Shown here one piece after another: positions 56,016 through 64,000 of a stretch of DNA of 64,000 bases (its first letter is position 1; every line of letters begins with the position of its first letter). The DNA is taken from contig JAJFLB010000016.1 in NCBI GenBank assembly GCA_021772915.1, positions 1-64,000 on the forward strand. Direction: 5' to 3'. The stretch comes from Gammaproteobacteria bacterium. Its GTDB lineage: Bacteria; Pseudomonadota; Gammaproteobacteria; Xanthomonadales; SZUA-36. The position numbers and the translations under genes were made by a program. The notes beneath the pieces are model-generated. The model did not search any database. It was not told the DNA's origin and saw nothing but the letters and a program-made list of their open reading frames with translations.

Positions 56016-56930
56016 ATGACACGAGTGGCAGTTGTTTCTACGGTAAGAGCCCCTCTTCATGAAGCACGAATGTTCATCAATTATCATTTGAACATGGGGA
56101 TCGATGAAATAATTCTGTTTTTTGATGACCCACTTGATGAGGGTGTTACCGTGTTTACTCAGCTCAAACAGGTAAGCACAGTGGCTTGCACACCGCAATA
56201 TTGGTCAAAGATGTCAGGCAACAAACCAACGGCCATTGAGGATAGACAAGTAATCAACGCCAACGAAGGGGTACGATTTGCACGAAAAAAAAAGTGTGAC
56301 TGGATTGTGCACATTGATAGTGACGAACTCATCAGCACATCGACATCAATAAAAAGTGTTTTAGCAAAATGTGATGCAGATGCATTGAGATTTGAAGTGA
56401 TGGAAGCTGTTTCAGAGAGAGAAAGTTATGACAACATTTATGCTGCCACATTATTTAAAAAAAAATCAGGCAAGACGGCATTACAAATTGCAAAATTACT
56501 CGGCTGCACTCGCTCAGTTTTTGAAGACGAGTATTTCAGAAGTCATTTGGATTCTAAAATGGCAACTAAAATCAGCTCAAAATTCGGAATGATCGATATA
56601 CACGGCCCCAAAGACTACAACAAGGACTTTAGGATCAAAAACACAAGTGAAATAGCATTATTACACTATGATTGTGTTGGTTTTGACAGTTGGAACACGA
56701 AGTGGAGTAGAAGATTGGATGGCTCGGGCATAGCTCGGGATATGAGAAACAACAGGGTTAAGCAGTATCAGGCATATATTCAAGCAAAACAAAAAAACAA
56801 TAAAGAGCTATCCGATCTTTACAAGCATCTTCATATTATTCCCAAGCGGGAAAAAGCCACACTGTTTTTTCTTGGCATGCTAACCAGGGTGGTATTGGAT
56901 CAGTCACTGTTCGCCCCGCCCCAGCATTAG
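56016..56930 (+). CDS. Glycosyltransferase of the GT92/Glyco_transf_2_4 type
   Basis: 304 residues from ATG 56016, chosen because GGGAGG lies 6-8 nt upstream. VVSTVRAPLHEARMFINYHLNMGIDEIILFFDD is the N-terminal signature of this group and WIVHIDSDELISTS the DxD-like site. Strongly AT-rich. Function in the glycan is unknown. Confidence 0.82.
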   Translation: MTRVAVVSTVRAPLHEARMFINYHLNMGIDEIILFFDDPLDEGVTVFTQLKQVSTVACTPQYWSKMSGNKPTAIEDRQVINANEGVRFARKKKCDWIVHIDSDELISTSTSIKSVLAKCDADALRFEVMEAVSERESYDNIYAATLFKKKSGKTALQIAKLLGCTRSVFEDEYFRSHLDSKMATKISSKFGMIDIHGPKDYNKDFRIKNTSEIALLHYDCVGFDSWNTKWSRRLDGSGIARDMRNNRVKQYQAYIQAKQKNNKELSDLYKHLHIIPKREKATLFFLGMLTRVVLDQSLFAPPQH

Positions 56931-57414
56931 CGGGCATCACAGACTCGGAAGCTGTCAAGACAGGTGGTCCCTTTGGTTTAAACAGCCAAACTCAAATCCA
57001 AGAACGGATTCCGGCCCTTGAATTGAGCAGCCAGAGCTTATGCCAACTGAAAACAGGACACACCCTATTGTGTCTGCTCTGTGCCGACTCTAGAACTACC
57101 GCAGTATCGCTAACTCACGCCCCGACTCATGTCTGGCAGACACTCAGGTTTTCCAGCATCGTCAAAATGTAAATGAGACGGATCGTACCCCAACCGTTGG
57201 TGCCAGTGTCCTATTGTTCGGTTACTCCCTTTACTACAGTGAAGCTTTGATTAATCTATCCCTGCTGGTGACTGAAGTGAGAACATGGTTGCAAATTCCT
57301 GTCCGGCGGACCCGCATAATAGTTGACCAGCTGATACCCTGCCGCTACAGTTGCAACCGGTGAAGAAACGTTTGTTTACACCATGCAAAGCATGGTCACA
57401 GTTGATGAGATTCA
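56931..57414. other. 484-bp intergenic region
   Basis: No gene or repeat recognised. It lies before a new run of same-strand genes and so probably holds their promoter. No terminator with a T-run is seen. Confidence 0.5.
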
Positions 57415-58395
57415 ATGTCCCAAAAACCTCTAATTTCGGTAGTTTCGCCTTGCTATAACGAAGAAAAAAGTGTGGAAGAGTGCTACCAGGCGGTCAAAAA
57501 TGTGTTCGAGAAAAGTCTGCCTGACTACGAGTGGGAGCATATCTTCTCCGACAATTCCTCTACCGACCAGACCGTGCCTATTTTGCGAAAAATATGTGAA
57601 CGTGACCCCCACGTTAAGGTGATCGTTAACGCCAGGAACTTTGGTGCTTTTCGCTCAATGTTTAATGCCCTGATGAAGACCCGGGGCGATGGGGTCATTG
57701 TCATGTTGGCCGTGGATTTGCAGGATCCACCCGAGGTGATTGAGGAGATGGCACTCAAGTGGAAAGAAGGATACCAGGTTGTTTACGGAATCCGGATGAA
57801 CCGTAAAGAAGGTATCTTCATGCGTATGGCGCGGTCAATTTTCTATTACCTGGTTGCTTCAAGTTCTGATGTTCAGATTCCCATTGGAGCCGGTGAATTT
57901 CAATTGATAGATCGCAAGGTGGTAGAAGCCCTGCGCGGATGCAAGGACTATTTTCCCTATGTGCGAGGGCTGATTGCCAACGCCGGATTTCGTTCCATTG
58001 GTATTCCTTACGACTGGGGCGTGCGTCGTCACGGAAAATCTAACGCGAATTTTTTTCAACTGTACGACCAGGCAGTTAATGGCCTGATTTCGTTCACTAA
58101 CCTACCCATGCGTATCAGTGTGTTTCTCGGTGTATTGCTTGCCTCAATCAGCTTGCTGGTGGCAATCCTTTCCGTCTTTATGGCATTAGTCTACCCCGAA
58201 CTGTCACCGCCACATGGTATAACCACAATAGTCGTAATTTTGCTTTTTTTCTCGGGCGTCCAGCTCTTGTTTATCGGCGTCATCGGGGAATACGTTGCTG
58301 CTACCCACTCCCAAGTCCGTCAGGGTTTTTATGTTACAGAAGAGGAACTGATCAACTTTGATCAGCCCGTTGAAAAAGTGAGTATCCATGACTAA
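57415..58395 (+). CDS. GT2 glycosyltransferase with two C-terminal membrane helices (GtrB/ArnC-like)
   Basis: 326 residues. ISVVSPCYNEEKSVEECYQ, HIFSDNSSTDQT and MLAVDLQDPPEVIEEM (D-x-Q-D site), then two membrane helices (VFLGVLLASISLLVAILSVF; TTIVVILLFFSGVQLLFIGV). Family members load a sugar onto undecaprenyl phosphate. Stop and next start overlap (TAATG). Confidence 0.92.
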   Translation: MSQKPLISVVSPCYNEEKSVEECYQAVKNVFEKSLPDYEWEHIFSDNSSTDQTVPILRKICERDPHVKVIVNARNFGAFRSMFNALMKTRGDGVIVMLAVDLQDPPEVIEEMALKWKEGYQVVYGIRMNRKEGIFMRMARSIFYYLVASSSDVQIPIGAGEFQLIDRKVVEALRGCKDYFPYVRGLIANAGFRSIGIPYDWGVRRHGKSNANFFQLYDQAVNGLISFTNLPMRISVFLGVLLASISLLVAILSVFMALVYPELSPPHGITTIVVILLFFSGVQLLFIGVIGEYVAATHSQVRQGFYVTEEELINFDQPVEKVSIHD

Positions 58396-59441
58396 TGCAT
58401 AACCGCGTTATTGTAGAAGACGTCAAGTTCATCGTGGACGGTGATTTGCCATGGACAAAATTCCGCGACAAGACCATTCTCGTGACGGGGGCGAATGGAT
58501 TCATTCCAGCCTATATGGTGGAAACCCTTCTTTACCTCAACGACCATAAGAAGATGGGCATTCAACTTGTCGCTATGGTGCGGAACTTGGAAAAAGCAAA
58601 AAAGAGGTTTTCCTGTTACCTGGATCGCGAAGACCTTGAGTGGTTGATTCAGGATGCGAGCCAGCCGCCTCAAACGGATAAGAATGTTGATGTAATAATT
58701 CATGCGGCGAGTCAGGCAAGTCCGAAATACTATAGTGTGGATCCCGTTGGTACCTTGGGGCCGAACGTATCGGGAACGGCTCATCTTTTGGAGTTTGCGC
58801 AGCACAAAAATTCTGAAAACTTTCTTTTTTTCAGCAGTGGTGAAGTTTACGGGGATTTGACTGTTGATCGGTTTCCGGTGTCCGAAAACGTCTATGGGGC
58901 AGTTGATCCTCTGGCTGTACGATCCTGCTACGCTGAGGGGAAACGTGCTGGTGAGGCCCTATGTACCGCCTGGCATCATCAACACCAAGTGCCGGTCAAA
59001 ATAGTTCGTCCTTTTCATACCTATGGCCCAGGAATGTCCATGCATGACGGTAGGGTCCATGCCGATTTTGTTGGTGACATTGTCGCTGGCCGAGACATTG
59101 TAATGAAGAGTGACGGGACCGCCCGCAGGGCATATTGTTACCTGGCTGACGCTGTGCTTGGCATATTCACAGTAATGTTGAAGGGTGAAAATGGTGAGGC
59201 CTACAATATCGGAAACAACAATGCTGAAATGAGTGTTGCAGAGCTTGCAGAAAAGCTGGTAGCTCTATTTCCGAGCAAAGGACTTAAAGTGGTTCGAAAG
59301 GAAAGAAGAGCGGAGAGTGAGTATGTAAAGAGCCTTCTGTCACGTAATAGTCCCGCCACCCAAAAAGCCCAAACACTGGGTTGGAAACCTGTTACAGGAA
59401 TTGCTAAAGGCTTCTTGAGGACTGTGAGGAGTTACGAGTGA
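58395..59441 (+). CDS. NAD-dependent epimerase/dehydratase (SDR)
   Basis: 348 residues. The Rossmann motif reads TGANGFIPAYM (third Gly of GxxGxxG replaced by Pro), with FSSGEVYGD, SCYAEGKRAGE (catalytic Tyr-x3-Lys) and RPFHTYGPGMSMHDGRVHADF. Similar to UDP-glucuronate decarboxylase and dTDP-glucose dehydratase relatives; the substrate is probably a nucleotide sugar. It overlaps the previous gene by 1 bp and the next by 4 bp. Confidence 0.9.
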   Translation: MHNRVIVEDVKFIVDGDLPWTKFRDKTILVTGANGFIPAYMVETLLYLNDHKKMGIQLVAMVRNLEKAKKRFSCYLDREDLEWLIQDASQPPQTDKNVDVIIHAASQASPKYYSVDPVGTLGPNVSGTAHLLEFAQHKNSENFLFFSSGEVYGDLTVDRFPVSENVYGAVDPLAVRSCYAEGKRAGEALCTAWHHQHQVPVKIVRPFHTYGPGMSMHDGRVHADFVGDIVAGRDIVMKSDGTARRAYCYLADAVLGIFTVMLKGENGEAYNIGNNNAEMSVAELAEKLVALFPSKGLKVVRKERRAESEYVKSLLSRNSPATQKAQTLGWKPVTGIAKGFLRTVRSYE

Positions 59442-60358
59442 AACTTGAGGACATAAAAGCAAAATACGCTGCCGGGGAAATTACTAAGCCGGATTTCATA
59501 GATCAGATGCACCTGATCCATGAGAATCTGTTTAATTACGCCAAATTTATCTCCGCTACGGATGTTCAGAAAATTGAAATTGAACACGGCCAGGTTGTCA
59601 TGACTTCTTGCGAATACGGTATTAAGATCATTTGTGACGAGGACGACAAGCGAATAGCACCCATCGAGATATTGAACTTTCAGCATTATGAGAAAGTTGA
59701 TTCTGACATGATATTCAAAGTCGTTGGAGATGGAGACCGTGTGCTGGATATTGGTGCCAACATAGGCTGGTATTCACTGGGGTTAGCAAAACGTTACCCT
59801 GGGTGTCATGTCAAGGCATTTGAACCCCTACCCAAGACGTATGCCTACCTAAAAAAGAATGTGGAGTTGAATTCACTTTCGAACATCGAAATATTCAATC
59901 ACGGTTTTTCCAATGAATCTGCCGTACTGACTTTTTACTACTACCCTTCAGGATCAGGGAACGCATCTTTAGCACAACTGACCGAGGCAGAGGGAGTGGA
60001 CAAAATTAGTTGTCAGGTATTGCGCTTGGACGACTTCATGGGTAAAGAGAGCGGTGGTGTCGATTTTATCAAGTGCGATGTAGAAGGTGCTGAGTTGCTT
60101 GTGTTCCAAGGCGGGATCGAGACCTTGAAGAAACATACACCTGTCGTATTCAGTGAAATGTTGAGAAAATGGTCGGCAAGATTCAATTATCACCCCAACC
60201 AGATAATTGATCTTTTCTCCGCCCTGAAGTATCGCTGTTTCGTGATGCGGGAAGGAAAACTTGTCGATTTTGAGAATATGGATGACCACACCGTAGAAAC
60301 TAACTTCTACTTTATGCATACGCAAAATCATGCCGAAAAAATTGAATCGTTAACGTAG
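59438..60358 (+). CDS. FkbM family methyltransferase
   Basis: 306 residues, GTG start (GTGA overlap). An N-terminal extension of about 95 residues is followed by the FkbM core: VLDIGANIGWYSLGLAKRYPG, VKAFEPLPKTYAYLKKNVELN, VDFIKCDVEGAELLVFQGG. Likely O-methylates a sugar or acyl group made in this operon. Confidence 0.9.
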   Translation: MKLEDIKAKYAAGEITKPDFIDQMHLIHENLFNYAKFISATDVQKIEIEHGQVVMTSCEYGIKIICDEDDKRIAPIEILNFQHYEKVDSDMIFKVVGDGDRVLDIGANIGWYSLGLAKRYPGCHVKAFEPLPKTYAYLKKNVELNSLSNIEIFNHGFSNESAVLTFYYYPSGSGNASLAQLTEAEGVDKISCQVLRLDDFMGKESGGVDFIKCDVEGAELLVFQGGIETLKKHTPVVFSEMLRKWSARFNYHPNQIIDLFSALKYRCFVMREGKLVDFENMDDHTVETNFYFMHTQNHAEKIESLT

Positions 60359-60387
60359 AGCGAGGCGCGGTCGCTGGAGACAATAAA

Positions 60388-62214
60388 GTGAAAAGGAAAG
60401 TCAGTGAAATCCTCGCTGGGTACCTTGAAAGCAGGGAAATCAGACATGTCTTTGGCATCATTGGTGCGGGTAATGTTCGCCTATTTGACGCAATAGCCAA
60501 AAGGGGTTACACGGAGATTGTCTGTGTACACCACGAGCAGGCAGCTTGTATGGCTATGCAGACCTATTATCGAACTAGCGGAAAAATCACAGCCTGCATT
60601 CTTACTACTGGTGGTGGTTCCACCAATGGCGTTACGGGATTGGTCAGCGCCTGGGCCGACTCCATCCCCGGAGTAGTCATTTCTGGAAATGAGAATTCCA
60701 GGCATGCCCGGCCAGATAACCCCTTGAGGATGTGGGGCGTACAAGGCTATGACAGCAGTGCCATGGTTAGCGGGGTTTGTAAAAGAGTAGCGCGCATGAC
60801 ACAAGCCGAGGACATCCAAAAGGAACTGGAAACGGCCTTCCATGTGGCGGGTGAGGGACGCCCCGGACCTTGCTGGCTGGATATACCCATGGACCTTCAA
60901 GGCAAGACTGTGGACAGTACCAAACTCAATTCTTTCGAAGCCCCTGACAACGGCTTGGAAAACCTACCCGAAATCAAAGCAGCAGCACGTAGAGTAGTCA
61001 AAATGTTAGGTCAGGCAAAACGCCCAGTTCTATGGTTAGGCCATGGAATACGGCTGGCTGGAGGGCATGACCTGGTTGAGTCTATGATAGAAATGATAGC
61101 AGCACCTAGTCTGATTTCCTGGGCTGGTATTGATATGGTGGATTCAGATCATCCTCTGGTATATGGCAGGGCGGGGGTCTATGGTCAACGAGCTGCCAAT
61201 TTTGTTCTGCAAAATTCAGACTTGGTCTTGGCTATTGGTACGCGTCTGGCACTACCCCAAATTGGTTATGAACTCAGCGAGTTTGCCCGCGAAGCGAAAC
61301 TGATTGTTGTCGATATTGATAAAGCCGAATTAAACAAACTGGACGGGCGTGTAGCCTTGCCAATTTGTGCAGACGCGCGTGAGTTTATTGTGGCCCTAAT
61401 GGATGTCCTTGATGAGAGTTCCGTAGATTATGGACCATGGATTCAGATCTGCAATGGATACCGTCAACGCTACCCCTGGGTGGATACCGACCGAGGGCAC
61501 GCGGACACCAGTGGATTCATAAATTCCTATGCATTTATGAAAAAACTGAATGATAGTTTCAAACCGAATCAGATTGTAGTGACGGACATGGGCACGGCTC
61601 TGCTAAGTGGGCACCAGGTATTAAGGATTGGGGATGGTCAGCGTCTGATGACTTCGACAGGGTTGGGTGAAATGGGTTATGGTCTGCCTGCCGCCATTGG
61701 TGCCTCTTTCGCCAACAATTTGGGAGAGGTACTGTGTCTCAACTGTGACGGAGGCATGATGATGAATTTGCATGAATTGCAAACTGTCGCCCACCACCAA
61801 CTTCCGATCAAGATTCTCATCTTTGAGAATGACGGCTACCTGATGATCAAACACACACAAAAAGCACTGTTTGAGGATGGACCATATGTGGCAACCACCA
61901 GGGCATCAGGGGTCTCTTGCCCTGACTTCACGAAGATTGCCGCTGCTTTTGATTTTCCATCATTTACAGTGAGAACCTGGGATGACGTGGACAGAGTTCT
62001 TCCACAATTTCAAGCTCACAAAGGGCCAGCGATATGTGTGGTCGTCATGGATCCTGAACAACTTTTCGTGCCTAAACTTTCCTTGGCCCAGCAGCCTGAT
62101 GGTAGTTTGGTGTCACCACCGCTTGAAGATTTGTCGCCTTTGATTCCCCGTGATGAACTGAGGCAAATCATGATTGCGGGCCTGCACCCCAAATCAAGTG
62201 CTCTGGAAGAATAA
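60388..62214 (+). CDS. Thiamine-diphosphate-dependent enzyme (acetolactate-synthase-like)
   Basis: 608 residues, GTG start. The cofactor-activating Glu is in VHHEQAACMAM. ThDP-binding NCDGGMMMNLHELQTVA followed by FENDGYLMI is present. The central domain (LWLGHGIRLAGG, VDSDHPLVYGRAGVYGQ) resembles the large ALS/pyruvate-oxidase group. No small regulatory subunit is adjacent, so it is probably not the biosynthetic acetolactate synthase. It may decarboxylate a 2-keto acid or transfer an acyl group onto a sugar. Confidence 0.9.
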   Translation: MKRKVSEILAGYLESREIRHVFGIIGAGNVRLFDAIAKRGYTEIVCVHHEQAACMAMQTYYRTSGKITACILTTGGGSTNGVTGLVSAWADSIPGVVISGNENSRHARPDNPLRMWGVQGYDSSAMVSGVCKRVARMTQAEDIQKELETAFHVAGEGRPGPCWLDIPMDLQGKTVDSTKLNSFEAPDNGLENLPEIKAAARRVVKMLGQAKRPVLWLGHGIRLAGGHDLVESMIEMIAAPSLISWAGIDMVDSDHPLVYGRAGVYGQRAANFVLQNSDLVLAIGTRLALPQIGYELSEFAREAKLIVVDIDKAELNKLDGRVALPICADAREFIVALMDVLDESSVDYGPWIQICNGYRQRYPWVDTDRGHADTSGFINSYAFMKKLNDSFKPNQIVVTDMGTALLSGHQVLRIGDGQRLMTSTGLGEMGYGLPAAIGASFANNLGEVLCLNCDGGMMMNLHELQTVAHHQLPIKILIFENDGYLMIKHTQKALFEDGPYVATTRASGVSCPDFTKIAAAFDFPSFTVRTWDDVDRVLPQFQAHKGPAICVVVMDPEQLFVPKLSLAQQPDGSLVSPPLEDLSPLIPRDELRQIMIAGLHPKSSALEE

Positions 62215-62222
62215 TAAAAACC

Positions 62223-63101
62223 ATGAGCGATGAATTCAAAAAGTTAAGAATTGCCATACTTGGTAGTGGCAATATCGGAACCGACCTGCTTGTCAAATCA
62301 ATACGTTCTCCACATTTGGAATGTACTCTCTTCATTGGACGCAACATGGGCTCACCAGGCATGCATAAGGCCAATGAGTTGGGAGTGAGGATATCGGATC
62401 AAAGTATCCAGGCTATCCAGGACGATCCTGATTGTTGTGACATTGTCTTTGACGCAACGTCGGCAATGGCTCACGTCAAACATTGGCCGATACTGAAAAA
62501 TCTGGGTAAATACGTCATCGATTTAACACCCTCAAATGTGGGTGAAATGTGCGTTCCTTCAATAAACCTGAGGGAGAAGTCAAGTGCAATGAACGTCAAC
62601 ATGATTACTTGTGGTGGCCAGGGCTCGGTCCCGATTGCCCACGCTATTTCAGAAGTTCACAAGGACATTGAGTATATTGAGGTTGTTTCCAACATATCTT
62701 CACGAAGCGCCGGGCCAGCTACCCGACTGAATTTGGACGAGTACATTGGTACCACGGAGGCGGCCATACAGAAATTTTCCGGAGCCAAGCAGTCCAAGGT
62801 GATACTCACCCTAAATCCTGCAAACCCTTGTGTGGACATGCAGACCACCGTAATGGTCAAAATGAGTTCCGGAAATCTTGACAAGATAACCAAGAGCATT
62901 AATGACATGGTCATCCGGGTCCAGGAATATGTGCCAGGCTATCACCTGGTTGTAGACCCGGTGTTTGAGAATGAACGCCTGGTGGTCATGGTGAAGGTTC
63001 GTGGACTCGGCGATTACCTGCCAAGATATGCGGGTAATCTCGACATTATCAATTGTGCCGCTATAGCGGCAGCGGAGCATTATGCAAAAACGAAATTATG
63101 A
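62223..63101 (+). CDS. Acylating acetaldehyde dehydrogenase (MhpF/DmpF-like)
   Basis: 292 residues. Rossmann start LRIAILGSGNIGTDLLVKSI and catalytic Cys in NVNMITCGGQGSVPIAHA, then AGPATRLNLDEYI and VVDPVFENERLVVMVKV. It reduces or oxidises aldehydes with CoA and NAD. In catabolic pathways it is complexed with the aldolase that follows here. It overlaps that gene by 20 bp. Confidence 0.92.
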   Translation: MSDEFKKLRIAILGSGNIGTDLLVKSIRSPHLECTLFIGRNMGSPGMHKANELGVRISDQSIQAIQDDPDCCDIVFDATSAMAHVKHWPILKNLGKYVIDLTPSNVGEMCVPSINLREKSSAMNVNMITCGGQGSVPIAHAISEVHKDIEYIEVVSNISSRSAGPATRLNLDEYIGTTEAAIQKFSGAKQSKVILTLNPANPCVDMQTTVMVKMSSGNLDKITKSINDMVIRVQEYVPGYHLVVDPVFENERLVVMVKVRGLGDYLPRYAGNLDIINCAAIAAAEHYAKTKL

Positions 63102-64000
63102 GGTTCTGATTTCTGATCCATCCCTGCGTGATGGTAACCACGCGGTTAAACACCAGCTTAGTGAGAAGCAGATCGCGACTTATGCCTCAGCAGCTAATGC
63201 CGCGGGTATACCTATCGTCGAAGTTGGGCACGGGAATGGACTCGGCGCTTCATCCCTGCAGGTTGGTCTGGCGAGGCTGTCAGACAGAGCAATACTCGAG
63301 GCTGCCAGGAAGGTCCTCACCAAGTCCAAACTGGGGATACACGTAATCCCTGGTTTTGCAACTATCAAGAAAGACCTCACCATGGCCATGGAGCTGGGAG
63401 TAGATGTATTTCGCATTGCATGCCACTGTACCGAAGCGGATGTCACTGAACGGCATATAGGTTTTGTCAGGGAGAAGGGGAAAGAGGTCTATGGCGTCTT
63501 GATGATGTCTCATATGGCACGCAAGGAAGTGCTGGTTGAAGAGGCCTCCAAAATGCAGGCCTATGGCGCAGAATCTGCCATTATCATGGATTCCGCTGGA
63601 GCATACCTTCCAGACGATGTCAGCGAACGCATAGAGGCCCTGGTTGAAGGTCTCAGCATTCCCGTTGGCTTCCACGGACACAACAATCTGGGCATGGCGG
63701 TGGCTAATTCTATTGCTGCGGTCAATGCGGGTGCGACGATCCTTGATGGCACTGCCAGAGGCTTTGGCGCCGGTGCAGGCAATACTCAGCTGGAAGTGCT
63801 GATTGCTGTGTTGGATCGTCTGGGATTCAAAACAGGTATCGACCTGTACAAAATTCTCGACGCGGCTGATATCGCTGAGGACGAAGTTATTGAAATTATC
63901 CCAACAATATCCTCGCTAAGCATCGTAAGTGGTCTATCCGGCGTGTTTTCAGGATTCGCTACACACGTTCGTAGGGTTGCAGCTGAATACGAGGTGGATT
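63082..64000 (+). CDS. 4-hydroxy-2-oxovalerate aldolase-like enzyme (MhpE/DmpG), 3' end beyond window
   Basis: At least 306 codons, open to the window edge. Starts MQKRNYEVLISDPSLRDGNH, with the catalytic LRDGNHAVKHQ (Arg, Asp, His), IMDSAGAYLPDDVSERI and the metal-binding GFHGHNNLGMAVANSIAA (His-x-His). ADGTARGFGAG-like GTARGFGAGAGNTQLEVL is typical. It condenses an aldehyde with pyruvate or cleaves the product. The unusual feature is its place in a glycan locus. Confidence 0.92.
   Translation, partial: MQKRNYEVLISDPSLRDGNHAVKHQLSEKQIATYASAANAAGIPIVEVGHGNGLGASSLQVGLARLSDRAILEAARKVLTKSKLGIHVIPGFATIKKDLTMAMELGVDVFRIACHCTEADVTERHIGFVREKGKEVYGVLMMSHMARKEVLVEEASKMQAYGAESAIIMDSAGAYLPDDVSERIEALVEGLSIPVGFHGHNNLGMAVANSIAAVNAGATILDGTARGFGAGAGNTQLEVLIAVLDRLGFKTGIDLYKILDAADIAEDEVIEIIPTISSLSIVSGLSGVFSGFATHVRRVAAEYEVD

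Noticed and set aside
60388-62214. Housekeeping acetolactate synthase (ilvB/ilvI)
   Set aside because: No small subunit gene follows and the neighbours are glycan and aldolase genes; motifs fit the wider ThDP family equally well.

Overview
The window reads as a gammaproteobacterial chromosome, probably a free-living aquatic or marine-type organism. The reasons are a YheS-type ABC-F ATPase, MsrPQ, YajQ, a single-chain pyruvate carboxylase, a TonB-dependent receptor, a bactofilin and a Pseudomonas-like family of short palindromic REP elements scattered between genes. No complete rRNA or tRNA gene was found. The species cannot be named from the sequence.

Layout. (1) 1-2982: a structured leader with hairpins resembling CsrA/RsmA sites, then a secreted caspase-fold-like protein, then a tRNA/tmRNA 3'-end fragment that looks like an integration scar. 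(2) 2983-17552: mostly housekeeping and metabolic genes: an orphan molybdopterin oxidoreductase, a class V aminotransferase, a secreted hydrolase, yheS, a TonB receptor, a glycerophosphodiesterase, two divergent PLP decarboxylases and a deoxynucleoside kinase. (3) 17583-18577: a 270-bp MITE, a VOC protein and a strikingly regular 23-bp repeat array abutting the 3' end of pyruvate carboxylase. (4) 18578-38374: pyc, a DUF885 protein, msrPQ, a MATE pump, a zinc-ribbon/methyltransferase-like/bactofilin group, yajQ with a sortilin-like beta-propeller protein, an M3 peptidase lipoprotein, a cold-shock protein, HPPD and a second VOC protein. (5) 38489-64000: a surface-glycan locus, visibly AT-richer from about 43.7 kb. 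It has about nine glycosyltransferases, a GT-C-like membrane enzyme, two sulfotransferase-like proteins, two FkbM methyltransferases, a Wzm/Wzt-type ABC exporter, a sugar-nucleotide SDR and, at the right edge, a cassette of ThDP enzyme, acylating aldehyde dehydrogenase and 4-hydroxy-2-oxovalerate-type aldolase (the last gene is cut by the window end).

How it works together: the right third most likely builds and exports a decorated (methylated, probably sulfated) polysaccharide. The terminal three-enzyme cassette may supply an unusual acyl or keto-acid building block for it. The left two thirds is an ordinary core chromosome decorated with REP elements. In three cases the REP supplies the stop codon of the gene it follows, and in one case four REP copies lie in frame inside a glycosyltransferase.

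The most interesting signals are the 23-bp array with a conserved GCC-N5-GGC dyad (18371-18569), the in-frame REP invasion of a glycosyltransferase (39060-39208), the ThDP/aldehyde-dehydrogenase/aldolase cassette in a glycan locus (60388-64000), the possibly permuted caspase-like protein (267-2477) and the Csr-like hairpin leader in front of it.
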